Positions 1 to 9,211 of a DNA stretch of 64,000 nucleotides are shown in pieces. How positions within the stretch are numbered: the stretch's first letter is position 1; every line of letters starts with the position of its first letter. This DNA is from CAWGGS01 sp963822095 (GTDB lineage: Bacteria > Desulfobacterota > Desulfobulbia > Desulfobulbales > Desulfocapsaceae): assembly GCA_963822095.1 (NCBI GenBank), contig CAWGGS010000048.1, positions 9,204 to 73,203 on the forward strand, written 5' to 3'. A program made the translations under genes and the position numbers. Under the pieces are notes generated by a model, which did no database searches, was not told the origin of the DNA, and saw only the letters and a list, made by a program, of their open reading frames with translations.

Positions 1-703
1 CAAACCGCGCATAGCTGTCGGTGAGGTCATTATTTTCAAAAGGTAAATCATGCTTGTACGGTCCACCTCCTATGACATATCGCTTTCCCATTCCGACCAG
101 AACAAAGGCCTTGGAAAGGACCTTTGCCACAAATTTCGGGAATGGGGCAGTATTGACGGATAACATCGGAGAACAAAGGATCATCCCGTTTATTTCACCG
201 GGATATTTACGTTCCAAGAGTATAGAAACAGGCCCACCCATGGAGTGTGAAAGCAGAAACACAGATCGATGCTCATTTCCTTTTACTACAGTTTTCAGAA
301 ACAGATGCAGGTCTTCAACATAATCCTCAAAATGTTTGACATACCCCTTTTGAGGATCGGCCAACATCCGTGAGGATTCCCCCTGCCCTCGATGGTCATA
401 AATATAAAACGAAAACCCCAGATCCTTCAGATCGTATAAGATCTCTGCATATTTGGCTATAAATTCAGTGCGTCCGTCCACAATGACCAGAGCCGGTCGT
501 CCATCAGCGGCCTCCGATGCGGCATACCGTATTTCCACACCATCGTGAGTTTTCATAAAACTCTTTTGGAAATGCTTGGCGAAATACGGCATGATAGTAT
601 TTTTTGATGCCTCCGGTACCTTCTTTTCGACAACTGCTCCGCCGGGCAGAACAGTGCCAACCAGCAAAAATATCAAAAAGCAGGTAAATAAAATAAAACG
701 CAA
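1..703 (-). CDS. alpha/beta hydrolase, lysophospholipase/monoacylglycerol lipase-like (3' end outside window)
   Basis: Leftward reading frame that runs off the window edge; about 234 codons are visible. The N-terminus (start MRFILFTC) is a hydrophobic signal or anchor segment of about 20 residues, so the product is probably exported. The core shows the PldB/monoacylglycerol-lipase layout: a strand ending in VIVDGRTEF, the DHRGQGES turn, and the nucleophile elbow SHSMGG, with Ser as the expected nucleophile. The Asp and His of the triad are partly beyond the edge. The only usable start after an in-frame TAG is TTG at 703, with a GGGG stretch just upstream. It likely hydrolyses lysophospholipid or monoacylglycerol esters; the substrate cannot be read from sequence. 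Divergent from the fructose bisphosphatase gene. Confidence 0.75.
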   Translation of the reverse strand, partial: MRFILFTCFLIFLLVGTVLPGGAVVEKKVPEASKNTIMPYFAKHFQKSFMKTHDGVEIRYAASEAADGRPALVIVDGRTEFIAKYAEILYDLKDLGFSFYIYDHRGQGESSRMLADPQKGYVKHFEDYVEDLHLFLKTVVKGNEHRSVFLLSHSMGGPVSILLERKYPGEINGMILCSPMLSVNTAPFPKFVAKVLSKAFVLVGMGKRYVIGGGPYKHDLPFENNDLTDSYARF

Positions 704-1236
704 ACAACACCCCTATTCTGTTTAAGCAACCAAAATTCCGAAGAATTCACATTACCACAGACAAGACGGTTTTTGCAACCACACTCCCGGCATCTCACTC
801 CTGCTCGAAAGCCATCATTGCAATATACGGCTCATCCGGATTAATCGTACTTTTAAAAGGCTGAAATTAATAAGATGGTGAAATTCATCGCTTCCAGACA
901 CTACTCTCCGGCCTTAACGCCTGTACACCACGGCTGACAGACAGGCCTCCGCAATGCGTCCTCCAGCGATATAGAGGGGTACGCTCAATTCGGAAGAACC
1001 CAATATACTGAATCCGATTCAGCCACGACACCAACAAATTCAATTTGCCGATCAAAATACGAAATGATACAATGCCTGCTGAAAGGAAAATACTCTGATA
1101 CCTGTCTTAAAAAAAAGAGTCCATCCGTATTTGTGGAATCTTGAAGGAATGTTCTTGTCTTACTTGTAGTATGCTAAGCTGAGAAATTACCTTTAATAAA
1201 TCAGCAACCCTCTATATCCGGATGTATGGAGCTCCT
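704..1236. other. intergenic region between divergent genes
   Basis: No convincing gene in either strand. It holds one diverged copy of the dispersed palindromic repeat (889-1012). The final 80 bases before the fructose bisphosphatase gene are AT-rich and probably carry its promoter, but no clear -35/-10 pair stands out. Confidence 0.6.
889..1012 (+). repeat. dispersed intergenic repeat, copy 1 (diverged)
   Basis: Matches the long copy at 22089-22309 at both ends: the left part shares GTACACCACGGCTGAC and the right part shares TCAATTCGGAAGAACCC, with the middle shortened. It lies between divergent genes and codes for nothing visible. Confidence 0.7.
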
Positions 1237-3108
1237 ATGACCACCCCTGTTTCTCTCACATCTGAAGCATCTGATTCTCCTCACAACAAAGAAAATCGTG
1301 TGCGAGTCAGCGAAATCGACAAATTGATCCATCAAATGTTACAGATGGAGGTGGAGTTAAATTCCAATATCCCGACGACTCTCTGGATCAGTGACCTGCA
1401 TGGTGAAGGTGATCGCTTCATGTCCATTCTCAGGGGACGTTTTGGACTTCTCTATCAGACATGCCGTGAGGCATTGCCCAACACTTTCAGCTCGGACAAG
1501 ATACAATATCTCGTCAGTATTATACGTAAAAAAAGATATGTTACCGATAATGACATCCACATGGACATGCAGGATGTCATTTTTTGTCTGGTCCAGGTCT
1601 TGAAGTATAAGTTGACCAATATCCGATACCGCATCGAGGATATCTTCCTGCCGGAGTTTCATTACATTATCAATCGCCTTTTGTCCGGGCTTCCGGTACC
1701 TGATCCCATCTTTGAAGAAGAAATTATCTCTGCTCGTTTGATCGCCCATCTCTCTCACACGATACGACAGGTGCTTCTTGATCGCATCCAGGTTCTAGGT
1801 GACATCTTCGACCGAGGCCCACAACCTGACAAGATCATTCGTATCCTCTCATCGTCGGCCTACATCCAGATGGTCGATTATGTTCTGGGCAACCACGATA
1901 TCCTCTGGCTGGGGGCTGTCTCCGGAAACGTGTCGCTTATTGCCGAAGCAATGCGAATCACCTGCAGGTACGACCATTTTCAACTCATGGAACGATGGAA
2001 ATTCGACACTTCAAGGCTCGCCGACTTTGCCGAACGGACCTACCCGCCCGAAAAGGTCACAGGCAACTTCAAGGCAAAGACCCAGAGAGGAAAGTCGATG
2101 GAAAAGGCGTTGGCCATCATTCAGTTCAAGCTGGAAGAGCAGACATTAAAAGACTATCCGGACTACGAAATGGAGTCGCGTCTTTGGCTGGATCGGCTTG
2201 CTCAGATGCTGAAATCCGGTGATACGAGTGGGCTTAACGATACTTTCTTTCCAACCATCAATCTGGATTCTCCCGGTGAACTCACCTCTGAGGAAGCCGA
2301 GATTGTAGAGGACCTCAAGAAACAATTTATAAACAACAGCAAATTAAAAAGACTTCTCAAATACTTTTTTACCCATGGGAAGACCTATAATATCCACAAT
2401 AATGTTTTAAACATCCACGCCTTGGTTCCATCGACAGCCGAAGGGGAATTCGAAGAATTTCTTGGACGAAAAGGAAAGAATCTCCTCGATTTCATACAGG
2501 AAACAATTGAAAGAGTCGGACATAATTATCTGCAAGGAAAACCTCAGAGACCTCGTGATCAGGCTCTTTTCTTCTACCTCTGGTGCGGACCGAAATCACC
2601 ATTTTTCGGAAAACACGCCATGAAGACCTTCGAGCGGTACTTCCTTATCGACAAAAAAACCCATGAAGAAAGGTCTCTCTTCTGGAAACAAAATTTACTG
2701 ACCCAGGAATTTAAGCAGAAACTTCAAGATGAATTCGGGGTAAAACGTGTAGTCTTCGGCCATACCCCGGTTGACTATAAAAAAGGCCGACAGATGGCAA
2801 GCGAAGACGGGATTGCCATAAATGTCGATGGGGGATTTGCGGCAGCCTACTACAATCGTGGACATTCATTGGTCCACACCCCGCACCAACTCTACGGCAT
2901 CATCCTCCCAACCCCGGATGAAATCAGAGAGGCAGAGCGCAATCTGGAATCGGCACCGCTGGATATCGAGCTAATCGATGAATTCAGGCAACCGATGAAG
3001 CGTAAAGACACCATCGAGGGGAAGGCTCTGAAGGAATCAAGAGACAAGCTTATGCACAAGATTCGGGAACTTTCTGAAATAAACGGTTTTCATTCCACCT
3101 CGTTGTAG
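1237..3108 (+). CDS. fbp: fructose-1,6-bisphosphatase, class III
   Basis: Hydrolyses fructose 1,6-bisphosphate to fructose 6-phosphate in gluconeogenesis, in the cytoplasm. At 623 residues it has the usual length of the Bacillus-type class III family, which belongs to the calcineurin-like metallophosphatases. The metal-binding motifs are all visible: SDLHGEGD near residue 52, GDIFDRG near 188, GNHD near 218, FGHTP near 507 and a following GGF segment. An ATG at 1222 is in frame, but 1237 is preferred because GGAG at 1228-1231 sits five bases before it. It is followed 72 bases later by a GlpX homologue, so two FBPase families are neighbours; this one keeps its active site. Confidence 0.95.
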   Translation: MTTPVSLTSEASDSPHNKENRVRVSEIDKLIHQMLQMEVELNSNIPTTLWISDLHGEGDRFMSILRGRFGLLYQTCREALPNTFSSDKIQYLVSIIRKKRYVTDNDIHMDMQDVIFCLVQVLKYKLTNIRYRIEDIFLPEFHYIINRLLSGLPVPDPIFEEEIISARLIAHLSHTIRQVLLDRIQVLGDIFDRGPQPDKIIRILSSSAYIQMVDYVLGNHDILWLGAVSGNVSLIAEAMRITCRYDHFQLMERWKFDTSRLADFAERTYPPEKVTGNFKAKTQRGKSMEKALAIIQFKLEEQTLKDYPDYEMESRLWLDRLAQMLKSGDTSGLNDTFFPTINLDSPGELTSEEAEIVEDLKKQFINNSKLKRLLKYFFTHGKTYNIHNNVLNIHALVPSTAEGEFEEFLGRKGKNLLDFIQETIERVGHNYLQGKPQRPRDQALFFYLWCGPKSPFFGKHAMKTFERYFLIDKKTHEERSLFWKQNLLTQEFKQKLQDEFGVKRVVFGHTPVDYKKGRQMASEDGIAINVDGGFAAAYYNRGHSLVHTPHQLYGIILPTPDEIREAERNLESAPLDIELIDEFRQPMKRKDTIEGKALKESRDKLMHKIRELSEINGFHSTSL

Positions 3109-3180
3109 AGACAGGTAGAGAAAGAGATGCATAATTGTATAGTTCGTTACTGACACCCCCTAACAAATAATGGTTTTTCT

Positions 3181-4128
3181 ATGTATACAAATTACGGAAT
3201 GGAGATCGTTCGAGCAACTGAGATCGCAGCACTTACAGCAGCAAGACTGCAAGGCCACGGGAATCAGGATGAAATACTGAACAGCAGCAGATCCGCCATC
3301 GCCAAAACCTTAAACAGACTCTCCATTGACGGTGCCGTAATCAATGACCGATTCAAAAAAAGGCCAGAGACCTTCCAACTGCCACGCAATCTTGGACAGG
3401 GCGGACCGGAAATGGATTTGATGGCCGTGGCTCTCGAGGCCCACCACTCTGCAGCCGACGGATTGAACAACTCCACATCATTTGCAGTCATTGCTAAAAA
3501 GGGAATGCTCCAACCCTTGCCCAATCTGAGCATGTACAAGATCGTGGTCGGCCCCGAGGCCCAGCAATCCATCGATATCAACCAGCCTCCCATAGTCAAT
3601 GTTAAACGTGTGGCCAGAGCCCTTCGTAAATATACTGAAAACGTTACTGTCTGCATCCTGGATCAGGCCCGCCACCAGCAGCTGATAAAAGAGGTCCGTA
3701 GCTGCGGGGCGCGAATCAAATTGATTCCGGAAGGTGAAATTTCAGGCTGTCTCTCTGCAATAACCGGAGAACGGGCAGATCTGTACATGGGGTATGGCTA
3801 TGCTCCCGAGAGCGTTACAGTAGCAGCGGCAATAAGCTGTCTCGGCGGCTATTTCGAGGGGAAGATATTCTATGAAAACGACAGGGACCGTGATGAGGCC
3901 CGAGAGCATCAAATTTATGATTTTGAAAAAATTTATCGGGCTCAGGACCTTGTTCGCAGCAAGGAGGTGGCAATCGCTGCGACCGGGATTACCGACGGGG
4001 AATTTTTAGATGGAGTTCGCTTCACTCCCAACGGTGCAGTGACAAGTTCCTTTATCGCCAGAGGAGAGACACGGACCTATCGGAGACTGCAAACGCGCCA
4101 TTTCTTTGATTACAAGCCAGTATTCTGA
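3181..4128 (+). CDS. GlpX-like protein (class II FBPase fold) with degraded metal site
   Basis: A 315-residue homologue of class II fructose-1,6-bisphosphatase (GlpX), recognisable by the VRATEIAAL start, the MYKIVVGP segment, the GYGYAPE segment and the ATGIT motif near the end. By eye alignment with E. coli GlpX shows loss of key catalytic metal ligands: the Asp of KNTAD is Leu, the GEGE loop is replaced by an INDRF segment, and the Asp of DPIEGT is Val, although the Glu of that motif is kept. This suggests a regulatory, scaffold or repurposed protein rather than a working FBPase. An alternative start is ATG 3199, which matches the usual family start better. It sits between a complete FBPase gene and hydrogenase genes. 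Confidence 0.85.
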   Translation: MYTNYGMEIVRATEIAALTAARLQGHGNQDEILNSSRSAIAKTLNRLSIDGAVINDRFKKRPETFQLPRNLGQGGPEMDLMAVALEAHHSAADGLNNSTSFAVIAKKGMLQPLPNLSMYKIVVGPEAQQSIDINQPPIVNVKRVARALRKYTENVTVCILDQARHQQLIKEVRSCGARIKLIPEGEISGCLSAITGERADLYMGYGYAPESVTVAAAISCLGGYFEGKIFYENDRDRDEAREHQIYDFEKIYRAQDLVRSKEVAIAATGITDGEFLDGVRFTPNGAVTSSFIARGETRTYRRLQTRHFFDYKPVF

Positions 4129-4283
4129 TAAAAAGATGCATATACGGATTTTCTTGTTTTCCGCCAATAGTATTTCATCAGTCAATGTGTCCTTTTTTTG
4201 GGAGGGTGGTATCTCGGGCATAAAGTCGATCAGACAACCAGCCACTGGACCAGAAATTGAAATATTCAAATGAGGTGCAGAAA

Positions 4284-5222
4284 ATGCCGATCACTCTCTA
4301 TTGGCTTCAATGCGGTACTTGCGGCGGCGATTCGCTGTCCATGATAAACGCCGAATCGCCAAACATCTTTGAGGCCCTTGACGAAATTGATATCAATATT
4401 CTCTGGCACCCCTCCTTTTCCAATACTCCGCCAAATGATTACCGTCACCTGCTTGCCGCTCTGACCAGCGGCAGCCTGCCCCTTGATATCCTCTGCGTCG
4501 AAGGTGCCGTTATTAGAGGCCCGGATGGTAGAGGAACCTTCGATACCTTTGACGGAAAACCCAAAAAAGATCTGGTCAAACAGCTGGCTGACCGGGCAGG
4601 AGTAGTCATCGCCGTGGGAACGTGTGCAAGTTTCGGTGGAGTGGTAGGAGCCGGAGAAACGGACGCTGTCGGACTGCAGTTCTCAAAAGAAAAAGCCGGC
4701 GGCCTCTTGGGAAGCACCTTCAGATCCCACAAGGGACTCCCGGTTGTCAATCTGCCGGGATGTCCTGCTCATCCCACCGTAATTATAGGAGTAATTACGG
4801 CCTTGACATCGGAGATGGATTTAGCATTAAATATGTATAATGCCCCGTTGGAATATTTCGGGATGCTGGTTCATCAGGGTTGTACCCGAAACGAGTATCA
4901 CGAATACAGGATTGAAGAAACAGATTTCGGTGAAAAAGGTTGCATGTTTTTTCATTTGGGTTGTCAGGGCCCACTGGCCCACGGACCCTGCAATAAATTC
5001 CTCTGGAACAGGAGAAACTGTAAAACCCGAATGGGAGTCCCTTGTTTTGGCTGTACCGAACCGGGCTTTCCAAAGACGGATCCGTTCTTTCAAACGCCGA
5101 ATATTGTTGGTTTGCCGATCAATCTTCCCGATGGAGTCAACCGTCCTCATTACCTTGCATATAAAGGCATGGCAGCTGCAGCGGCACCGGAAAGACTTAA
5201 AAAACGAACTACCGAGGTTTGA
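4284..5222 (+). CDS. hupS: [NiFe] hydrogenase small subunit, group 2-like
   Basis: Electron-transfer subunit of a cytoplasmic [NiFe] hydrogenase. There is no Tat signal peptide and no C-terminal membrane anchor, as expected for group 2 (uptake/sensory) enzymes. Iron-sulphur ligands visible in order: CGGD at 13-16, C114, C160, then the HQGC motif at 197-200, C220, C227, C236, C254 and C257. The second proximal-cluster cysteine is Asp16. The start at ATG 4284 follows GAGGTG; an upstream TTG at 4257 would add nine residues. The stop codon is one base before the large-subunit ATG, so the two are translated together. No maturation genes or cytochrome b partner are in the window. Confidence 0.92.
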   Translation: MPITLYWLQCGTCGGDSLSMINAESPNIFEALDEIDINILWHPSFSNTPPNDYRHLLAALTSGSLPLDILCVEGAVIRGPDGRGTFDTFDGKPKKDLVKQLADRAGVVIAVGTCASFGGVVGAGETDAVGLQFSKEKAGGLLGSTFRSHKGLPVVNLPGCPAHPTVIIGVITALTSEMDLALNMYNAPLEYFGMLVHQGCTRNEYHEYRIEETDFGEKGCMFFHLGCQGPLAHGPCNKFLWNRRNCKTRMGVPCFGCTEPGFPKTDPFFQTPNIVGLPINLPDGVNRPHYLAYKGMAAAAAPERLKKRTTEV

Positions 5223-5223
5223 G

Positions 5224-6732
5224 ATGGCCGATGCAGACCGACAAATTCTCAACATCCCTTTAAATCGTCTTGAAGGAGACCTTGAGCTTCGGCTGGAATA
5301 CAATGACCACACCATAACTAATTCATGGAGCTGCGGCACCATGTACCGCGGATTCGAAAATATTCTCAAAGGTCGAGGAGCTCGAGACGGTTTGGTCATA
5401 ACCCCCAGAGTATGCGGCATTTGCGGGACGGCACATCTGATGGCGGCGGCACAGGCCCTTGACATGCTCTGTGGAATCACCGTTCCCCATAATGCTCTTC
5501 TGGTGAGAAACCTGGCGTTGATTGCGGAACTTATTCAAAGCGATATCCGGCAGACAAATCTTATGTTCATGCAAGATTTTGCAAATCCAGCCTATCATGA
5601 CAAATCGTTTTATACCGAGGCCGGACTTCGTTACCAACCTTTTAGCGGAACATCCGTTATCAGTACCATCAAAGAGACCAAAAAAATATTGGAAATTGTC
5701 GCCATCGTTGGAGGGCAATGGCCCAACGCATCCTTTATGGTGCCTGGGGGTATCGCCACGAGTCCATCCTTTAACGATATAGTTAATTGTAAGTACCTGC
5801 AAAGAACCTTTGCTGACTGGTATGAACAACAGATACTTGGGTGCAGTATTGAAAGATGGGCTGCAGTCGGAAGTAAGGGCGAACTGGATGAATGGCTTGA
5901 AGAAAGCGACTCTCACCGTAATGGAGACCTCGGTTTCTTTGTTCTCGCCGCACGCCGGATTGGACTTGACGAAACAGGTGGCGGTCATCCAAACTTCATA
6001 AGCGTTGGTTTTCCCCGGTTGCCACATAAACAAGCAGATACTGCTGCTCCCCACTTCCTGCAACCTCCCGGATTTATGTCTGAGGGGGAGTGTATGGATT
6101 TTTCCCAGGCCCGAATAACCGAGCATATCGCCTTTTCCCATTTCGAGGGATACAGCAATGGCCAACATCCCTTTGAAGGAGTAACTGTCCCTTGCACATC
6201 CAAGACAACCTCGAACAAATACTCCTGGGTGAAGGCACCTCGGTATGACGACCTCCCGTCTGAAACCGGACCGTTAGCTGAACTTATCATCGGGAAGGAC
6301 CCCCTGTTCACAGATCTTGTTCGAGACAAAGGTCCAAGTGCGTTTTCCCGGCAACTGGCAAGGATTGTGCGTCCGGCAAAACTCTTACCGATCATGAAGG
6401 AAATCATTCAGTCGATAGATCCTAAGGCACTGTATTACACGTCGGTAAAAGGAATCCCGGATGGTCGGAGTTATGGAATCATCGAAGCCCCCCGAGGGAT
6501 TCTGGGACATTGGCTGGAAATACGAAACGGGGTAATCGACAGATACCAGATCATTACTCCAACCTCCTGGAACGGTTCTCCACGTGATGCCAATGGTGTG
6601 AGAGGGCCTTGGGAAGAGTCTGCAATCGGTGTTGAGGTAATAGATCCGGAAAATCCGGTTGAAATAGGCCACATCGTGCGTTCGTTTGACCCCTGTCAGG
6701 TCTGTGCAGTACATAGACTCAATAGAAAATGA
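5224..6732 (+). CDS. hupL: [NiFe] hydrogenase large subunit, group 2-like
   Basis: Catalytic subunit carrying the Ni-Fe site. The N-terminal motif PRVCGICGTAH (C64, C67) and the C-terminal DPCQVCAVH (C491, C494, H497) supply the four Ni-binding cysteines. The body resembles cyanobacterial HupL-type proteins, for example GGQWPNASFMVPGG. Only five residues (RLNRK) follow His497, a very short tail compared with the usual cleaved extension; H2-sensing hydrogenases such as HoxC are known to lack a cleaved extension. The true start is ATG 5224, one base after hupS ends; a longer upstream frame is only overlap with hupS. The stop overlaps the next gene's start, coupling it to a histidine kinase. Confidence 0.93.
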   Translation: MADADRQILNIPLNRLEGDLELRLEYNDHTITNSWSCGTMYRGFENILKGRGARDGLVITPRVCGICGTAHLMAAAQALDMLCGITVPHNALLVRNLALIAELIQSDIRQTNLMFMQDFANPAYHDKSFYTEAGLRYQPFSGTSVISTIKETKKILEIVAIVGGQWPNASFMVPGGIATSPSFNDIVNCKYLQRTFADWYEQQILGCSIERWAAVGSKGELDEWLEESDSHRNGDLGFFVLAARRIGLDETGGGHPNFISVGFPRLPHKQADTAAPHFLQPPGFMSEGECMDFSQARITEHIAFSHFEGYSNGQHPFEGVTVPCTSKTTSNKYSWVKAPRYDDLPSETGPLAELIIGKDPLFTDLVRDKGPSAFSRQLARIVRPAKLLPIMKEIIQSIDPKALYYTSVKGIPDGRSYGIIEAPRGILGHWLEIRNGVIDRYQIITPTSWNGSPRDANGVRGPWEESAIGVEVIDPENPVEIGHIVRSFDPCQVCAVHRLNRK

Positions 6733-8120
6733 CTATGGAATACCACTACCTTCCCAGTTCATATGATGACCTGCTCAGGCAGAATCAGCTCCTCATTAAA
6801 GAATTACATGTTTCCAGACAGGCTGCCGATATTACGGCAGATCTTGTGGCAGAGCAATTTGCCAACCTGGATATTGTCTTAAAGGAGTTGAGCCACAGTG
6901 TGGAGACTGAAAAGACCCTTCGGCAGGCAATGGCCGATGCCCGGAAATCGGCGGAGGCCGCGAATGTGGCAAAGAGTGACTTTCTTGCCAACATGAGCCA
7001 TGAAATCAGAACTCCGATGAACGGCATAATCGGCATGACCGATCTGGTACTTGAAACCGACCTGAACCCGGAACAGAGAATGTATCTCAAGATGGTCAAG
7101 AATTCGGCGGCAAGGCTTCTTAAGGTTATAAATGACATCCTTGATTTTTCCAAAGTAGAGGCCGGTAAACTCAAACTCGACCCTTTCGATTTCAATCTTC
7201 ACCAGACTCTCGAAAATGTCATCCAGATGTTGTCCTTGAGGGCAAATCAGAAAAACATCAGGCTCACCTGTGAGATAGACTCCAAACTCCCCAGCATGGT
7301 TCATGGCGATCCCAACAGGCTGACCCAGGTTCTCATTAATCTGACCAATAATGCCATCAAATTTACCGATCATGGCTCAGTATGCGTATCTGCCGTATCC
7401 ATCCCAACTGAAAACGAGACAGAGATAGGCATCAAATTCAACATTATCGATACCGGCTTAGGCATCCCCTTGGAAAAGCAGCAAAAGATCTTCGAGGCCT
7501 TCAGTCAGGCAGACAATTCAACCACGCGAAAACACGGAGGAACCGGCCTAGGTCTTGCCATCTCATCCCACCTGGTTTCTTTGATGGGAAGCAAGATTCA
7601 TGTCAGCAGCCACCCGGGAAAAGGATCTACATTCTGGTTCGCCTGCAGACTGGAAAAAGCGAATAGCTCAAAAACCGACCCTATTGAAACCGAGCCCAAA
7701 AGCAATCTTTTAGCAGAGCAGAGGGAGCAGATCAATGGCATGAAGATATTGGTTGTGGAAGACGAGGCAATCAATCAGGCTTTGATTAAGGCCCTGTTGA
7801 CCCAGTTCGGCTTCCATGTAACAACCGCGGATACTGGCAAAATAGCTGTCGAGGCAGCCGCAAAAGAAGACTTTCAATTGATCCTGATGGACCTCCAAAT
7901 GCCCGTCATGGATGGATTCGAGGCTACGAAAAGAATCAAAGGTATGAACGACGGACGGATTACACCACCAATCATTGCACTAACCGCCCATGCCATGGGA
8001 AAAGACAAAGAAAGATGCCTTATGGCAGGAATGGACGATTATCTCAGCAAACCCATCAACCGGGATGAACTTTACCAGGCTTTGATCAAACATCTACTCG
8101 CATCTCACCTCCATGGATGA
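6729..8120 (+). CDS. soluble hybrid histidine kinase (HisKA-HATPase-REC) coupled to the hydrogenase
   Basis: 463 residues with no transmembrane segment and no recognisable PAS, GAF or other sensor domain. Residues 1-80 look like a coiled coil. The HisKA motif SHEIRTP carries phospho-acceptor His91, the HATPase N box has N208, G1 is DTGLG at 241 and G2 is GTGLGLA at 271. A receiver domain follows with E344/D345, phospho-acceptor Asp388 (ILMDLQMPVMDG) and the KP pair near 441. Its ATG overlaps the hupL stop (ATGA), so it is translated with the hydrogenase. The context resembles HoxBC-HoxJ H2-sensing systems; that the hydrogenase is its input is inference. No dedicated response regulator with an output domain lies nearby. 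The last 16 bases overlap the convergent dac gene. Confidence 0.9.
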   Translation: MTMEYHYLPSSYDDLLRQNQLLIKELHVSRQAADITADLVAEQFANLDIVLKELSHSVETEKTLRQAMADARKSAEAANVAKSDFLANMSHEIRTPMNGIIGMTDLVLETDLNPEQRMYLKMVKNSAARLLKVINDILDFSKVEAGKLKLDPFDFNLHQTLENVIQMLSLRANQKNIRLTCEIDSKLPSMVHGDPNRLTQVLINLTNNAIKFTDHGSVCVSAVSIPTENETEIGIKFNIIDTGLGIPLEKQQKIFEAFSQADNSTTRKHGGTGLGLAISSHLVSLMGSKIHVSSHPGKGSTFWFACRLEKANSSKTDPIETEPKSNLLAEQREQINGMKILVVEDEAINQALIKALLTQFGFHVTTADTGKIAVEAAAKEDFQLILMDLQMPVMDGFEATKRIKGMNDGRITPPIIALTAHAMGKDKERCLMAGMDDYLSKPINRDELYQALIKHLLASHLHG

Positions 8121-9211
8121 CGGACATAACCGGCGTTTGATTTTTTTCGCTTCCACCTCTTTACGAGGAAGAAAACGATAAAAAGCAAAAGGCACGTTCC
8201 CACTCCTGAAAAAAACATCAACCAGTCACACGGAAATGCCTTGGTATCGCTCTTTTTTTCCACTGGACGAGATACCGATACCGTTGCCTTTTTATCCACG
8301 GTGACGACCGCAGAGGACGTATCTTTCGCCACATTTTTCTCCCGTGAGGTCTCAACAGGGGCAACCTTTTTCCCCTCCGACTCTAGCAGAAACCCCTTCT
8401 CCAACAATTCCGATGCCTTAGAATCACGGACATGTCGGTTTTTGCTCCCCATGACCAGAGCAATGATTCGAATCCCATTCCTTTTTGCCGTTGCGGCAAT
8501 GGAAAATCCTGCTGCCTCAAAATAACCGGTTTTAAACCCGTCACACCCATCAACTTGCCCTAATAGGTGATTATGATTACGCATGATAAATTTCCCATTC
8601 CTAAATCCTCGTTCCTTGGTTGAGGTATATCTTAGAGCATCCGGCCTTCCTGCCAGTTCACGGCAGAGGATGGATAGGTCTGAAGCCGTCGTCTCGTCAG
8701 GTTTCTGTCCTTTTCCCGGTGGCAGACCATGTACCGAATAAAAAAAGGTGTGCTTCATACCAAGCTCTTGAGCCTTCTTATTCATCAATGCCACAAACCC
8801 TTCTTTGGAACCGGCAATATGTATCGCCAAGGCAACTGCCGCATCATTGGCCGATTGAACCATGAGTGCGTATAAAAGCTCGTCGACCGTGAACTGTTCA
8901 CGAGAATCAAGATAGACCTGGGATCCTCCTATCTTTGACGCTTTGCGTGTAATCTGGACCATATCATCGAGTTTAACCGCCTTGTCCCTGACCTGATCAA
9001 GAATGACCAAAAGGTCCATCAACTTCAACACTGATGCCGGATAAACCACTGCATTCGGGTGATCGGCAAACAACACTTTTCCGGTATCGGCATCAATTAC
9101 CAAGGCAGATCGGTAAGGATCTTCAGAAATCGTGCTGATTCTAGCCCGACCAGCCCAGGCCGTCTTCGACAACACCATGCAAACAACCAATAGAAGCGCA
9201 ATCCTTTTCAT
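8105..9211 (-). CDS. D-alanyl-D-alanine carboxypeptidase (S11 family, PBP5-like)
   Basis: Trims the terminal D-Ala from peptidoglycan stem peptides in the periplasm. The 368-residue product has an N-terminal signal peptide (start MKRIALLL, cleavage near TAWA-GR). The three active-site motifs are present: PASVLK (SxxK, residues 60-63), SAN in the MVQSANDAA segment, and FKTGY (KTG). The usual SLTK/SMTK is SVLK here. Unlike most PBP5 proteins, which end in an amphipathic helix, this one ends with a Lys/Ser/Thr-rich linker, one transmembrane helix (WLMFFSGVGTCLLLFIVFFL) and a basic tail. The start at 9211 is chosen for AAGGAG five bases upstream; a start at 9235 would add eight residues. Confidence 0.93.
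   Translation of the reverse strand: MKRIALLLVVCMVLSKTAWAGRARISTISEDPYRSALVIDADTGKVLFADHPNAVVYPASVLKLMDLLVILDQVRDKAVKLDDMVQITRKASKIGGSQVYLDSREQFTVDELLYALMVQSANDAAVALAIHIAGSKEGFVALMNKKAQELGMKHTFFYSVHGLPPGKGQKPDETTASDLSILCRELAGRPDALRYTSTKERGFRNGKFIMRNHNHLLGQVDGCDGFKTGYFEAAGFSIAATAKRNGIRIIALVMGSKNRHVRDSKASELLEKGFLLESEGKKVAPVETSREKNVAKDTSSAVVTVDKKATVSVSRPVEKKSDTKAFPCDWLMFFSGVGTCLLLFIVFFLVKRWKRKKSNAGYVRHPWR

Noticed and set aside
4840..5223. Extended N-terminus of the hydrogenase large subunit in an open frame overlapping hupS
   Set aside because: It is an out-of-frame shadow of hupS; the family start matches ATG 5224.
4989..8120. Idea that the hydrogenase is a membrane-bound respiratory uptake enzyme
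   Set aside because: No Tat signal, no C-terminal anchor and no cytochrome b gene; the group 2-like cytosolic layout fits better.
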